Source: Ruegeria sp. R13_0 (lineage in GTDB: Bacteria; Pseudomonadota; Alphaproteobacteria; Rhodobacterales; Rhodobacteraceae). Taken from it: a stretch of 64,000 nucleotides of DNA. The notes under the pieces were generated by a model. The model was not told where the DNA came from, did no database searches, and saw nothing but the letters and a program-made list of their open reading frames with translations. Location: positions 216,359 to 280,358 of the forward strand of contig NZ_JAGHRB010000005.1 of NCBI RefSeq assembly GCF_017743995.1, written 5' to 3'. Shown here in pieces: positions 29,792 to 39,079 of the stretch. How positions within the stretch are numbered: position 1 is the first letter of the stretch; each line of letters opens with the position of its first letter. The translations under genes were made by a program, and so were the position numbers.

Positions 29792-30103
29792 ATGCGCGCA
29801 CGGATTTACCAGCCTTCGCGGAATGCGATGACCTCGGGCATGGCCAAGACCCGCAAGTGGGTTTTGGAATATGCGCCTTCGTCTTCGCGTGAAGTTGATC
29901 CGCTGATGGGCTGGACCTCATCCGATGACACTCAGACCCAGGTGCGCCTGAAATTCGATACTAAGGAAGAGGCGCTGGATTACGCCAAGGACAATGGTAT
30001 CGACGTACAGGTCAGCGAGCCGCACAAGCGCAAGCCCAACCTGCGTCAGCGTGGGTATGGCGAGAATTTCGCAACGGACCGTCGCAGCCCCTGGACGCAC
30101 TAA
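29792..30103 (+). CDS. Complex I accessory subunit, NDUFS4-like (ETC complex I subunit)
   Basis: 103 aa with the NDUFS4 pattern: [20 protein letters not shown], then [20 protein letters not shown] and a basic tail ending RRSPWTH. It is an accessory subunit of NADH:ubiquinone oxidoreductase kept in alphaproteobacteria and mitochondria. The main nuo genes are not here. Its stop is directly followed by the start codon of the GNAT gene. Confidence 0.9.
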   Translation: MRARIYQPSRNAMTSGMAKTRKWVLEYAPSSSREVDPLMGWTSSDDTQTQVRLKFDTKEEALDYAKDNGIDVQVSEPHKRKPNLRQRGYGENFATDRRSPWTH

Positions 30104-30580
30104 ATGATCGAAATTCGACTGGCCGACCCCATGTCGGATGCCTTGCGCCCTGTGATCGAGGCGCATTTTGCCCATAGCGAACAAGCGGGTCCGGCGGAAA
30201 GCAATCATACCATGGGGCCCGAGGCCTTGTCGGGTGACGGCATCCGCTTCTGGGGTCTTTTCGAAGAGGGTCGCGCCTTGGGCTGCGGCGCGTTGAAGAC
30301 CCTGCCCGATGGTACGGCCGAAGTGAAATCGGTGCACGTTGTCGAAGCCGCACGTGGGCGCGGTCTGGCGCGGGTGATGATGGCGCATCTTGCTGATCTG
30401 GCAGCCAAGGAAGGCACAGAGGCGCTTGTGCTTGAAACGGGTGCGGCGCACCTACCAGACTATGCGGCTGCGCGTAAGCTCTATGAGGCGCTGGGTTATT
30501 CCTATTGCGGCCCGATCTATGGGTATGAAGACGACCCAAACAGCGCCTTCATGCGCTTGGCTCTTGAACCCCGCCCATAA
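30104..30580 (+). CDS. GNAT-family N-acetyltransferase
   Basis: 158 aa. The acetyl-CoA loop is visible as VVEAARGRGLARVMMAHL (R/Q-x-x-G-x-G/A), with a preceding beta strand VKSVHV and the late strand EALGYSYCGPI. The substrate is unknown. The start ATG abuts the NDUFS4-like stop, so translation is coupled. Confidence 0.87.
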   Translation: MIEIRLADPMSDALRPVIEAHFAHSEQAGPAESNHTMGPEALSGDGIRFWGLFEEGRALGCGALKTLPDGTAEVKSVHVVEAARGRGLARVMMAHLADLAAKEGTEALVLETGAAHLPDYAAARKLYEALGYSYCGPIYGYEDDPNSAFMRLALEPRP

Positions 30581-30601
30581 AACCAGCAAGAAGGGCGCAG
30601 C

Positions 30602-30678
30602 GGTCCCTTAGCTCAACTGGATAGAGCAGCTGACTTCTAATCAGCAGGTTGAGGGTTCGAGTCCTTCAGGGATCGCCA
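30602..30678 (+). tRNA. tRNA-Arg (anticodon UCU)
   Basis: 77 bases with encoded CCA. The acceptor stem is GGTCCCT/AGGGATC with one G-T pair. The anticodon stem GCTGA/TCAGC encloses the loop CTTCTAA, giving UCU. The T arm GGTTCGAGTCC is normal. Confidence 0.95.
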
Positions 30679-30857
30679 TTTCACTCAAAAAACGCGCGGT
30701 TTGTCCGATCCGTTCTTCGCTTTGGTGGGGAAGGGTCAGAAGGGCTGGCTGAGGGGGTCGCGCCAGCCCTTCTTAAGAGGGTTACTGAGTGGTAGGTAAA
30801 TCAGTAACCAATAATTAACAAATGCGCGCAGCGCGCGAAATTGGGGGATTCCCGTAG

Positions 30858-31922
30858 TTACTGCGCGGCAACGCGAGTTTCTGCGGTGTTCAAGCGGGAT
30901 AGATGCGACCTGAGAACAGCCGCTTCATGTGGTTTTAGAATAGGTGCAGCCGTCGGCCCATATGCGTCGGAATTTCCGCGCAGCTCGGGGAAAAGTGACA
31001 GTATTTCAGCACGCTGCGGGCGATCCAACGCTCCGATCGAGGTCGGGGATACGAAAAAACTCTCGCTGAGGACGCCCTCAGATCTGACGATCTGATGCTG
31101 ATCGAACATGATATGCCAGTAGCTGATATGCCCGCCTTCGCGAATCGATACACCCTCCATGCCGCATAGGAATTTGGCCGCCACCAATGCGCGGGGTACG
31201 CCAAACAGAAGCTCGGCTACACTTGTGTCGATCATCATCCGGTGCTGCTGCGAGACGACCAGTTCGCGCGAGTTGCCAAGCGCGTTGGGGGCAAAGACCA
31301 CAGGGGCAAATCGCCCGGTTGCCGGGACTGATGTGCTCCCGACCCACAGAACGGGCTGCAGGCCGTTGTCCCGTGTCCAGACCTTCTGACCCACATGGAT
31401 CTGCTGCACGGGAACCAAGCCGTCGGCTGTTTCGATCAATGTACCGTCAGCAAAGCAAGCCACATAGTCCGAATACAGCGATGATCCTGCATTCGATCCC
31501 GAAACCTTGACGTAGGAGGCCCCATCTATCAGCCGCTCCGAGGCCGCAAAGCCCCAGACATCCGAGGTCGTGAAGTTTTGCGAAAAGACATACAGCCGGA
31601 TGACAGGCCCGGTTGGCTGGTCGCTTTCGTCAAGCTGCCGAATGTCGATGAAGGATTCGGATTCGACAGGTGTGCCATTGGCCACGATCCCGCCGCCATC
31701 GGTGATACTGTGTCCAAAGGCCTGATCATCTTCGAACACATCCGGATTGCCCGAGGTGTCATCCACGGTGATCGTGGTTCCGCCGCCCGCACTGTATTGA
31801 AAGATCGTACCGTCCGGTGTGTCCGAGTTATTGCGGATCGGCGTGCCTTCAATTCCCGTGCTGGGGCTAGACGTGACAACGAGGTTTTCGCTGTCAATTG
31901 CAAAGAAACTACGCAGTACCAT
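30858..31922 (-). CDS. Hint-domain protein (Hint_2 type), first copy
   Basis: 354 aa. The Hint domain starts at VACFADGTLIET, the conserved Cys followed by GTLIxT, and ends around VVSQQHRMMI and LHIMFDQHQI-type motifs. The roughly 150 N-terminal residues are beta-rich and Ser/Thr/Gly/Asp-rich, as in secreted roseobacter proteins. Autoprocessing at the Cys is likely from the fold, but its role is unknown. It lies between tRNA-Arg and the inositol locus. A second member is at 51903. Confidence 0.8.
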   Translation of the reverse strand: MVLRSFFAIDSENLVVTSSPSTGIEGTPIRNNSDTPDGTIFQYSAGGGTTITVDDTSGNPDVFEDDQAFGHSITDGGGIVANGTPVESESFIDIRQLDESDQPTGPVIRLYVFSQNFTTSDVWGFAASERLIDGASYVKVSGSNAGSSLYSDYVACFADGTLIETADGLVPVQQIHVGQKVWTRDNGLQPVLWVGSTSVPATGRFAPVVFAPNALGNSRELVVSQQHRMMIDTSVAELLFGVPRALVAAKFLCGMEGVSIREGGHISYWHIMFDQHQIVRSEGVLSESFFVSPTSIGALDRPQRAEILSLFPELRGNSDAYGPTAAPILKPHEAAVLRSHLSRLNTAETRVAAQ

Positions 31923-32139
31923 TCAACATCCTGTTCGCTTTGTGGTTTTGATCCACTGGCTATTGGGCGTGAGCCTATCGTTTTTGATCAGGATATCTAC
32001 CCGAACCCTGGCTGACCCAAGAAGATGTGACCGGGAAGACTCGGGTTTTTCCGCCTCCGCGCGAATGCCTGGGCGGCGTGCTAAGTGTCGCCTGTGCCAA
32101 TTGATGCAATTGCGGCCAGTCTGGAGGTCGTGAAAAGTG

Positions 32140-32155
32140 TTGCAACCGGTTGCAA
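32140..32155. promoter_or_regulatory. LacI-type operator upstream of iolG
   Basis: The perfect palindrome TTGCAACC-GGTTGCAA lies 43 bases before iolG. The same sequence occurs at 45575 and 48971, and one mismatched copy at 33192. Confidence 0.8.
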
Positions 32156-32198
32156 AAAAATCCATTGTTGCGCCAGATAACAGGATTCGAGGGTTTGG

Positions 32199-33212
32199 AT
32201 GTTGAAGGTTGGATTGCTGGGCGCCGGACGGATCGGGCGGGTGCATGCGCGGGCGATATCAGCCCATCCGGGCAGTGTGCTATGCGCGGTCTCGGATGCC
32301 ATGGCTCAGGCGGCCGAGGATCTGGCCCATGAGCACAGCGCTGAGGTTCGAACCTCGGACCAGATCATAGCTGACCCTGAAATCGACGCTGTGCTGATTG
32401 CGACGCCGACCGATACGCATTCGGACCTGATCGAAGCCGCGACAGCGGCGGGTAAAGCGGTTTTGTGCGAAAAACCGGTCGATCTGGACCTCCAGCGCGC
32501 CATTTCCTGCCAGCAGTCAGTTGCGGCACATGGTCAGCCCGTGATGATCGGCTTCAACCGTCGGTTTGATCCCAGCTTTTCGGCATTGAAAGCGGCTGTG
32601 GATGCGGGCGAGATCGGCAAGGCTGAACTGTTGTCCATCACTTCGTTCGATCCGGCCCCGCCACCGGTGAGCTATGTCAAGGTTTCGGGTGGCCTGTTCC
32701 GGGACATGATGATCCACGATTTCGACATGTCGAATTTCCTGATGGGAGAGGTCCCGACGACGATTTCAGCTGTAGGCTCGTCGATCGTCGATCCAGAGAT
32801 TGGCGCGGCCGGAGACGTGGATACTGCCGTTGTCACAATGACTTATGCGGATGGCCGTATCGCGGCCATCAAGAATTCACGCCGGGCGGCCTATGGCTAC
32901 GATCAGCGGATCGAGCTGCTGGGCTCCGAAGGTCTTCTGCAGGCGCAGAACATGCTGGAAAACACGGTTGTCAAATCGACCTCCGCCGGCGTTGTCGGGG
33001 CCAAACCTACCTATTTCTTTCTGGAACGCTACATTCCCGCCTATCAGGCCGAATGGGCCGCATTTGTGGAGGCAGCGGCCTCGGGTGCGCAGGTTCCGGT
33101 GTCGCTGGAAGATGGGGTTTCAGCCCTCGCTATGGCCGAGGCGGCAACGCTGTCGGCGCAGTCCGGTAGGCCGGTTCATCTTGCCGAAGTTTTGAAACCG
33201 GTTGCAAAATGA
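32199..33212 (+). CDS. iolG: Inositol 2-dehydrogenase (Gfo/Idh/MocA family)
   Basis: 337 aa. It oxidises myo-inositol to 2-keto-myo-inositol with NAD, the first step of the pathway. The Rossmann motif GLLGAGRIGRVHA and the EKP motif in LCEKPVDLD (catalytic Lys) are visible, with DMMIHDFDMSNFLMGE later. It is the first gene of the forward operon, behind a LacI-type operator. Of the three family members in this locus, this one fits IolG best. Confidence 0.9.
   Translation: MLKVGLLGAGRIGRVHARAISAHPGSVLCAVSDAMAQAAEDLAHEHSAEVRTSDQIIADPEIDAVLIATPTDTHSDLIEAATAAGKAVLCEKPVDLDLQRAISCQQSVAAHGQPVMIGFNRRFDPSFSALKAAVDAGEIGKAELLSITSFDPAPPPVSYVKVSGGLFRDMMIHDFDMSNFLMGEVPTTISAVGSSIVDPEIGAAGDVDTAVVTMTYADGRIAAIKNSRRAAYGYDQRIELLGSEGLLQAQNMLENTVVKSTSAGVVGAKPTYFFLERYIPAYQAEWAAFVEAAASGAQVPVSLEDGVSALAMAEAATLSAQSGRPVHLAEVLKPVAK
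33192..33207. promoter_or_regulatory. Imperfect LacI-type operator at the iolG 3' end
   Basis: TTGAAACC-GGTTGCAA differs by one base from the other three sites. It overlaps the last codons of iolG and lies about 130 bases before the importer genes. Confidence 0.55.
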
Positions 33213-33334
33213 CAGGATTTCCGGAAACTGTGCAAAGCTCCGCCGGTTTCAGGAGTGCAAGAGATTCGGTTCGTCCGAATGATTGGGGCTGACGCCTCGA
33301 CAGAAAATAAACTGTTCTTATGGGAGGAGATATA

Positions 33335-34255
33335 ATGAACAAGTTCGTAAAAGGCGCGTTGGCGGCCGGTGCCCTGGCGCTAGCCACCCCTGCATTTGCA
33401 CAGGAGATCGTGGTTGTATCGCACGGCCAGGCGAATGACGCATTTTGGAACGTGGTCAAAAACGGCGTTGAGCAGGCCGGTAAGGATGTCGGTGTGAACG
33501 TGGAATACCGCGCGCCCGAGACCTTCGACATGGTGGCAATGTCCCAACTGATCGACGCCGCCGTCAATCAGGAACCCGATGGCCTGATCGTTTCGATCCC
33601 CGATGCGGATGCGCTTGGCCCGTCAATCGAACGCGCTGTTGCGGCGGGTATCCCGGTGATCTCGATCAATTCTGGTGCAGAAGTTGCCAAGGAACTGGGT
33701 GCGCTTCTGCATGTTGGCCAGGACGAATTCGACGCGGGTAAAGCGGCTGGTGAACAATTGGCCTCGATGGGTGGATCCAACGCGATCTGTGTGAACCACG
33801 AGGTTGGCAACGTATCGCTGGACCTGCGCTGCGAAGGCTTCACAGAAGGATTTGGCGGGAACGTAACCGTTCTGCCGACCTCGAACGATCCGTCCGAGAT
33901 CGAATCCAAGGTTGCCGCTGCACTTGCTGCGGATGAAAGCGTGGATACGGTCATGGCTTTGGGTGCAAGCTCGGCTGGTGAGCCTGCCGTAGCGGCCGCC
34001 AAAGGGTCGGGCCGCGACGTGAATGTTGCGTCATTCGATCTGTCCGCCAACTTCCTGCAGTCGATCGTTGATGGCGATGCGGCCTTTGCCATCGACCAGC
34101 AACAGTATCTGCAAGGTTATCTGTCGGTGAACTTCATGGGTCTGCACGCCAAATACGGCCTGATGCCGGGTGGCAATGTGCCTTCCGGTCCGAACCTGAT
34201 CACGCAGGATAAGGCTGCTCAGGTCGTCGAACTGTCCTCGCAGGGCATTCGCTAA
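33335..34255 (+). CDS. Sugar/inositol ABC transporter substrate-binding protein
   Basis: 306 aa periplasmic binding protein of the ribose-binding (RbsB/IbpA) family. A signal peptide (GALAAGALALATPAFA-QE) precedes the type I fold (IVVVSHGQANDAFWNVVKNG). GGGAGGAGA precedes ATG 33335. Its place inside the iol operon suggests that it binds inositol, as IbpA does in Caulobacter. The ligand is inferred. Confidence 0.88.
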   Translation: MNKFVKGALAAGALALATPAFAQEIVVVSHGQANDAFWNVVKNGVEQAGKDVGVNVEYRAPETFDMVAMSQLIDAAVNQEPDGLIVSIPDADALGPSIERAVAAGIPVISINSGAEVAKELGALLHVGQDEFDAGKAAGEQLASMGGSNAICVNHEVGNVSLDLRCEGFTEGFGGNVTVLPTSNDPSEIESKVAAALAADESVDTVMALGASSAGEPAVAAAKGSGRDVNVASFDLSANFLQSIVDGDAAFAIDQQQYLQGYLSVNFMGLHAKYGLMPGGNVPSGPNLITQDKAAQVVELSSQGIR

Positions 34256-34281
34256 ATCAGCATTGCCTTGACAAACAACAG

Positions 34282-34303
34282 GATCGGCGCCCGTGCGCCG
34301 ATC
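34282..34303 (+). other. Intercistronic stem-loop after the binding-protein gene
   Basis: GATCGGCGC (34282-34290) and GCGCCGATC (34295-34303) form a perfect 9-bp stem with a 4-base loop and no T run. Such stem-loops often protect the upstream mRNA, so that binding protein is made in excess over the permease. Confidence 0.6.
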
Positions 34304-34323
34304 TCACTGAATGGGAGGAAACC

Positions 34324-35430
34324 ATGAGTGAATCAGCGCCCGTCGTATCGGACGAAAGGGTCAAGAAAGAACCGTTCCTAACCAAACTAATGAAGCGACC
34401 CGAGCTGGGTGCCATGGCAGGTGCCGTTCTGGTTTTCTTGTTCTTTTTGATCACTGCGGACGAGTCGATGTTCACCCTTGCCGGTGTCATGAACTTCATG
34501 ACCCCAGCCGCACAGTTGGGCATCCTGGCGATCGGAGCCGCGCTACTGATGATCGGCGGAGAGTTCGACTTGTCGATAGGGTCGATGGTCGCGTTCTCTG
34601 GGCTGTTTTTCGGGGTTTGCGTCGTGACCTGGCAATTGCCGTTGATCTTTGCCATCCCAATGACCTTCATATTTGCGGCCTGTGTCGGCGCGATTAACGG
34701 CAATATCGTGATCCGTTCGGGCCTGCCTTCTTTCATTGTAACGCTGGCGTTTCTGTTCATCCTGCGCGGCCTGTCCCTTGTTGGGTTGAAAATGGCCACG
34801 GGTGGTTCGACCCAGCTGCGCGGTGTGCGCGACGCGGTCGAAAATGACTGGCTGGCGCCTTTCTTCGCCGGCGAAGCATTCGGCGGCCTGTTCGCATGGC
34901 TGGCCGCCAACGGCATGATCGACACGTTCAAAAGCGGCGCACCGAAAGTACCGGGTATCCCTGTCGAAATCCTGTGGTTCATCGTCCTCACGCTGGCCGC
35001 GACCTATGTGTTGTTGCGTACTCCAGTCGGGAACTGGATCTTCGCCTCGGGCGGCGACAGCACGGCGGCCTCCAACTCGGGTGTTCCTGTGAATCGCGTC
35101 AAGGTGTCTCTGTTCATGCTGACGGCCTGTTGCGCCGCGCTGGTGGCGATCATCACCGTGATGGACGCGGGGTCGACCGATGCGCGCCGTGGCTTCCAGA
35201 AAGAGTTTGAGGCGATCATCGCAGCCGTGATCGGCGGGTGCCTTCTGACCGGCGGATACGGCTCGGCCATTGGGGCGTTCTTTGGCTCGATCATCTTCGG
35301 GATGGTGGTCATTGGGCTGACCTATACCGATTTCGATCAGGACTGGTTCCAGGTGTTCCTGGGCGCCATGCTGCTGATCGCCGTTCTGTTCAACAACGCG
35401 ATCCGTAAGCGCGTAACGGGAGAGCGCTGA
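34324..35430 (+). CDS. Sugar/inositol ABC transporter permease
   Basis: 368 aa with about eight to ten transmembrane helices, in the RbsC/IatP group of permeases. Recognisable parts are [20 protein letters not shown] in the first half and [20 protein letters not shown] near the end. It forms the membrane channel of the importer with the ATPase encoded 1 base downstream. Confidence 0.9.
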   Translation: MSESAPVVSDERVKKEPFLTKLMKRPELGAMAGAVLVFLFFLITADESMFTLAGVMNFMTPAAQLGILAIGAALLMIGGEFDLSIGSMVAFSGLFFGVCVVTWQLPLIFAIPMTFIFAACVGAINGNIVIRSGLPSFIVTLAFLFILRGLSLVGLKMATGGSTQLRGVRDAVENDWLAPFFAGEAFGGLFAWLAANGMIDTFKSGAPKVPGIPVEILWFIVLTLAATYVLLRTPVGNWIFASGGDSTAASNSGVPVNRVKVSLFMLTACCAALVAIITVMDAGSTDARRGFQKEFEAIIAAVIGGCLLTGGYGSAIGAFFGSIIFGMVVIGLTYTDFDQDWFQVFLGAMLLIAVLFNNAIRKRVTGER

Positions 35431-35431
35431 T

Positions 35432-36250
35432 ATGACCGAAGATACCAAGTTCCACCACGGCGACGCGACAGATGCCGCGCCCATCGTCGAGATGAAAGAC
35501 ATCGAAAAGCACTTTGGCAATATCATCGCTCTGGCTGGCGTCAGCTTTGACGTCAAACCGGGTGAGTGCCACTGTCTGCTGGGTGACAACGGTGCGGGCA
35601 AATCGACCTTCATCAAGACCATGTCCGGGGTTCACAAACCCACCAAGGGCGAGATCTTTTTCGAAGGCAAACCGCTGCATTTCGACACTCCGCGCGACGC
35701 GATGGAGGCGGGCATTGCGACCGTGTTCCAGGACCTCGCGATGATCCCGCTGATGAGCGTGACGCGGAACTTCTTCATGGGGCGTGAGCCGACCAAGGGG
35801 AAGGGTCTGCTGAAACGGTTCGACGTCGAGGCAGCCAATGACATCTGCATGGAAGAGATGCGCAATATGGGCATCAACCTGCGCGGCCCGGATCAGGCCG
35901 TGGGCACCTTGTCCGGCGGCGAACGTCAGACGGTTGCAATTGCGCGGGCGGTCTATTTCGGGGCTAAGATCCTGATTTTGGACGAACCGACCTCGGCCCT
36001 CGGGGTGCGGCAAACCTCGAACGTGCTGGCGACCATCGACAAGGTGCGCAGCCAAGGCGTCGGCGTGGTGTTCATCAGCCACAACGTGCGCCACGCGCTG
36101 GCCGTGGGCGATCGCTTTACCGTGCTGAACCGAGGCAAAACGCTGGGCACCGCAAAACGCGGTGAAATCACCCCGGAGGAGCTTCAGGATCTGATGGCAG
36201 GCGGGCAGGAGATGGCCCAGCTCGAAGGCTCGCTGGGCGGAACGGTATAG
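35432..36250 (+). CDS. Sugar/inositol ABC transporter ATP-binding protein
   Basis: 272 aa. Walker A is GDNGAGKST, the signature is [14 protein letters not shown], and Walker B is [12 protein letters not shown]. It has one ABC domain, unlike RbsA or IatA-type tandem ATPases of about 500 aa, and so resembles FrcA-type proteins. It drives the importer of this operon. Confidence 0.9.
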   Translation: MTEDTKFHHGDATDAAPIVEMKDIEKHFGNIIALAGVSFDVKPGECHCLLGDNGAGKSTFIKTMSGVHKPTKGEIFFEGKPLHFDTPRDAMEAGIATVFQDLAMIPLMSVTRNFFMGREPTKGKGLLKRFDVEAANDICMEEMRNMGINLRGPDQAVGTLSGGERQTVAIARAVYFGAKILILDEPTSALGVRQTSNVLATIDKVRSQGVGVVFISHNVRHALAVGDRFTVLNRGKTLGTAKRGEITPEELQDLMAGGQEMAQLEGSLGGTV

Positions 36251-36320
36251 CGCCGCGCCCTCGGGCATCTGACAAAATCGCAGAACTGGCCGGAATGGCC
36301 TTGTGTTGAAAGGGATCACA

Positions 36321-38153
36321 ATGGGCAAGACCGTCCGACTGACCGCAGCGCAAGCTTTGGTGCGCTATCTGGGTGCCCAGATGAATGAGGCCGGAGAGCC
36401 TTTTATCGCAGGTGTCTGGGCCATTTTTGGCCACGGCAATGTGGCCGGGCTGGGTGAGGCGCTGCATGGTGTCAAAGACACGCTGCCCACCTATCGCGGC
36501 CACAATGAACAGACGATGGCGCATTGCGCGATTGCATATGCCAAACAGATGCGGCGCACGCGGGCGATGGCGGTGACCTCGTCCATCGGGCCGGGCGCGA
36601 CCAATATGGTCACCGCTGCAGCGCTGGCGCATGTGAACCGCCTGCCGGTTCTTCTGTTGCCGGGCGACGTCTTCGCCTCGCGCGGGCCGGACCCGGTGTT
36701 GCAACAGATCGAGAGTTTTGGCGATGGCACCATCAGCGCCAATGACTGTTTCCGCCCGGTCAGCCGCTACTATGACCGTATCTCGCGCCCCGAACATCTG
36801 CTGACCGCTCTGCCGCGTGCTTTCCGCACTATGACCGACCCGGCGGATTGCGGGCCGGTTACTTTGGCCTTCTGTCAGGACGTGCAGGCCGAGGCCTATG
36901 ATTACCCCGAAAGTTTCTTTGAACCGCGCGTTTGGTTCCAACGCCGTATTCGCCCGGACGAAGGCGAGCTAGCGCGCGCCGTAGCCGCGATTTCCGCAGC
37001 CAAACGTCCGGTTATCGTTGCGGGCGGTGGGGTGCATTATTCGGATGCAACAGAAGCGCTGCAGAGCTTTGTTGAGACACATAACATCCCGATCACAGAA
37101 ACGCAGGCCGGAAAATCCGCTTTGGCCTGGGATCATCCCCTGAACCTGGGTCCGATTGGTGTGACGGGCGGCGAGCCTGCCAATGACATCTGCGCCGAGG
37201 CCGATCTGGTGCTGGCCGTTGGCACGCGCCTGCAGGATTTCACGACCGGCTCTTGGGGCCTGTTTTCAAACCCTGCGCGCGAGATGATCTGCCTCAACAC
37301 CGCCGCCTATGATGCCGAGAAACACGGCGCGATGCCGTTGCAATCCGATGCGCGTGTTGGCTTGCAGGAGCTGGGCGCGGCGTTGCAGGGCTACAATGCT
37401 GATCCTGTGGCGGACACTCTCAAAGCGGATTGGTTTGGCAAGGTCGACGCGCTGACCGACGCACCGGGGGACGGGAACGCGCTTCCCACCGATATGCAGG
37501 TGGTCGGCGCGGTACAGCGTGCTTCGCATGACGGTACGGTGGTGATGTGTGCTGCTGGTACGATGCCGGGCGAGCTGCACAAGCTGTGGAAAGCGCCACG
37601 GCCCGGGGCTTATCACATGGAATACGGGTTCAGCTGCATGGGCTATGAGATCGCAGGCGCGATGGGCATCAAGATGGCCCAGCCGGATCGCGACGTGATC
37701 TGCTTTACCGGTGACGGCACCTACATGATGGCGAACTCGGAAATGGCGACGGCAGCGATGATGGGCGTGTCCTTCACCGTCGTAATCACCGACAACCGGG
37801 GCTTTGGCTGTATCAACCGCCTGCAGATGGGCACCGGCGGGGCCGAGTTTAACAACCTGCTTGATCACACCGTCCACAAAACCGCCTCGAACATCGATTT
37901 CGCGGCACATGCGGCGGCGATGGGGGCGACCTCGGTCAAGGTCAGCTCGATTGCCGAGCTTGAGGACGCGCTGGCCAAACGCGGCGACATCGCAGGGCCC
38001 TACGTGGTGGTCATCGACACCGATCCTTACCCCTCGACCGAATATGGCGGCACATGGTGGGAAGTCGCGGTGCCCGAGGTCAGCATCCGCCCCGAAGTGA
38101 ACGAAAAACGCGCGGCCTATGAGGTTGCCATCAAGGAAAGAAACACCAAATGA
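36321..38153 (+). CDS. iolD: 3D-(3,5/4)-trihydroxycyclohexane-1,2-dione hydrolase
   Basis: 610 aa thiamine-diphosphate enzyme that opens the inositol-derived ring to 5-deoxy-glucuronate. The acetolactate-synthase fold is evident: YRGHNEQTMAHCAIAYAKQM with the catalytic Glu, and the ThDP/Mg motif GDGTYMMANSEMATA. The ATG at 36321 has AAAGGGA upstream; an in-frame TTG lies earlier. Its stop overlaps the iolE start by 4 bases. Confidence 0.94.
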   Translation: MGKTVRLTAAQALVRYLGAQMNEAGEPFIAGVWAIFGHGNVAGLGEALHGVKDTLPTYRGHNEQTMAHCAIAYAKQMRRTRAMAVTSSIGPGATNMVTAAALAHVNRLPVLLLPGDVFASRGPDPVLQQIESFGDGTISANDCFRPVSRYYDRISRPEHLLTALPRAFRTMTDPADCGPVTLAFCQDVQAEAYDYPESFFEPRVWFQRRIRPDEGELARAVAAISAAKRPVIVAGGGVHYSDATEALQSFVETHNIPITETQAGKSALAWDHPLNLGPIGVTGGEPANDICAEADLVLAVGTRLQDFTTGSWGLFSNPAREMICLNTAAYDAEKHGAMPLQSDARVGLQELGAALQGYNADPVADTLKADWFGKVDALTDAPGDGNALPTDMQVVGAVQRASHDGTVVMCAAGTMPGELHKLWKAPRPGAYHMEYGFSCMGYEIAGAMGIKMAQPDRDVICFTGDGTYMMANSEMATAAMMGVSFTVVITDNRGFGCINRLQMGTGGAEFNNLLDHTVHKTASNIDFAAHAAAMGATSVKVSSIAELEDALAKRGDIAGPYVVVIDTDPYPSTEYGGTWWEVAVPEVSIRPEVNEKRAAYEVAIKERNTK

Positions 38154-39049
38154 GCGTGAAAATCGGGATCTCTCCGATCGCGTGGCAGAATGACGATCTG
38201 CCGGACCTGACCGCCGCATACACAATGGAACAAGCGCTGCAGGAGTCGCGTCAGATTGGTTACACCGGCGTCGAACGGGGCCAGCGGATGCCCAGCGATA
38301 CCGAGGGGCTGCGCGCCTACCTTGAGGGCAACGATATCGCGCTTTGTGGCGGCTGGTGTTCCGGTGCGTCGCTGGTCAATGACTTCGCGACCGAACAAGA
38401 CGCGGTACGGGAACAGGTAGAACAGTTCGTGGCGCTGAACAGCCCGTGCATCGTTTACGCCGAATGCTCCAACACTGTTCAGGGCCAGATCGGGACGCCG
38501 GTCAATGACCGTCCGAAACTGTCAAAGGATGAGGTGCTGTCCTACGCGGCCAAGCTGACCGAACTGGCAAAATGGATGGGTGATCAGGGCATGCCGATGG
38601 CCTATCACCACCACATGGGCACGATCATCGAAAGCGAAGATGACGTGAATTGGCTGATGGAGGGCTCAGGCCCCGAGGTGAAACTGTGTTTTGACACCGG
38701 TCACCTGTTGTTTGGCGGTGGCGACGTGATGGCGACCCTGAACCGTTGGGGCGACCGCGTGCATCACGTGCATTTCAAGGACATCCGCCCCGCGATCGTG
38801 CAGGACGTGCGGGAAAACAACCGCAGTTTCCTGGACGCCGTGATTGCAGGCGCGTTCACTGTGCCCAGTGACGGCTGCATTGATTTCCAAGCGGTCGCAA
38901 ATGCGCTGAAAGCGATGGACTATGACGGCTGGATCGTCGTTGAGGCAGAACAGGACCCGGCCAAAGCGCCGCCCTATGAGTACTCCAAAAAAGGCTACGA
39001 CCACATCGTTGATGTCTGCGGCAAGGCAGGATTGGAGATCACCGCTTAG
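38150..39049 (+). CDS. iolE: Myo-inosose-2 dehydratase
   Basis: 299 aa TIM-barrel metal enzyme. It dehydrates 2-keto-myo-inositol, the step between IolG and IolD. The start VKIGISPIAWQNDDLPDLT is typical of IolE. Metal-site residues are visible in AYHHHMGTIIES, CFDTGHLLFGGGD and HHVHFKDIRP. Translation is coupled to iolD. Confidence 0.94.
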   Translation: MSVKIGISPIAWQNDDLPDLTAAYTMEQALQESRQIGYTGVERGQRMPSDTEGLRAYLEGNDIALCGGWCSGASLVNDFATEQDAVREQVEQFVALNSPCIVYAECSNTVQGQIGTPVNDRPKLSKDEVLSYAAKLTELAKWMGDQGMPMAYHHHMGTIIESEDDVNWLMEGSGPEVKLCFDTGHLLFGGGDVMATLNRWGDRVHHVHFKDIRPAIVQDVRENNRSFLDAVIAGAFTVPSDGCIDFQAVANALKAMDYDGWIVVEAEQDPAKAPPYEYSKKGYDHIVDVCGKAGLEITA

Positions 39050-39079
39050 CACACCGCCCCAAGGGGCAACACCGAAGCC

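Noticed and set aside
30602..32139. Integrated element at tRNA-Arg
   Set aside because: I found no integrase and no repeated tRNA 3' end downstream; only one Hint gene lies there.
34543..35622. Reverse open frame opposite the ABC permease
   Set aside because: The permease is unmistakable on the forward strand; the reverse frame is a shadow.
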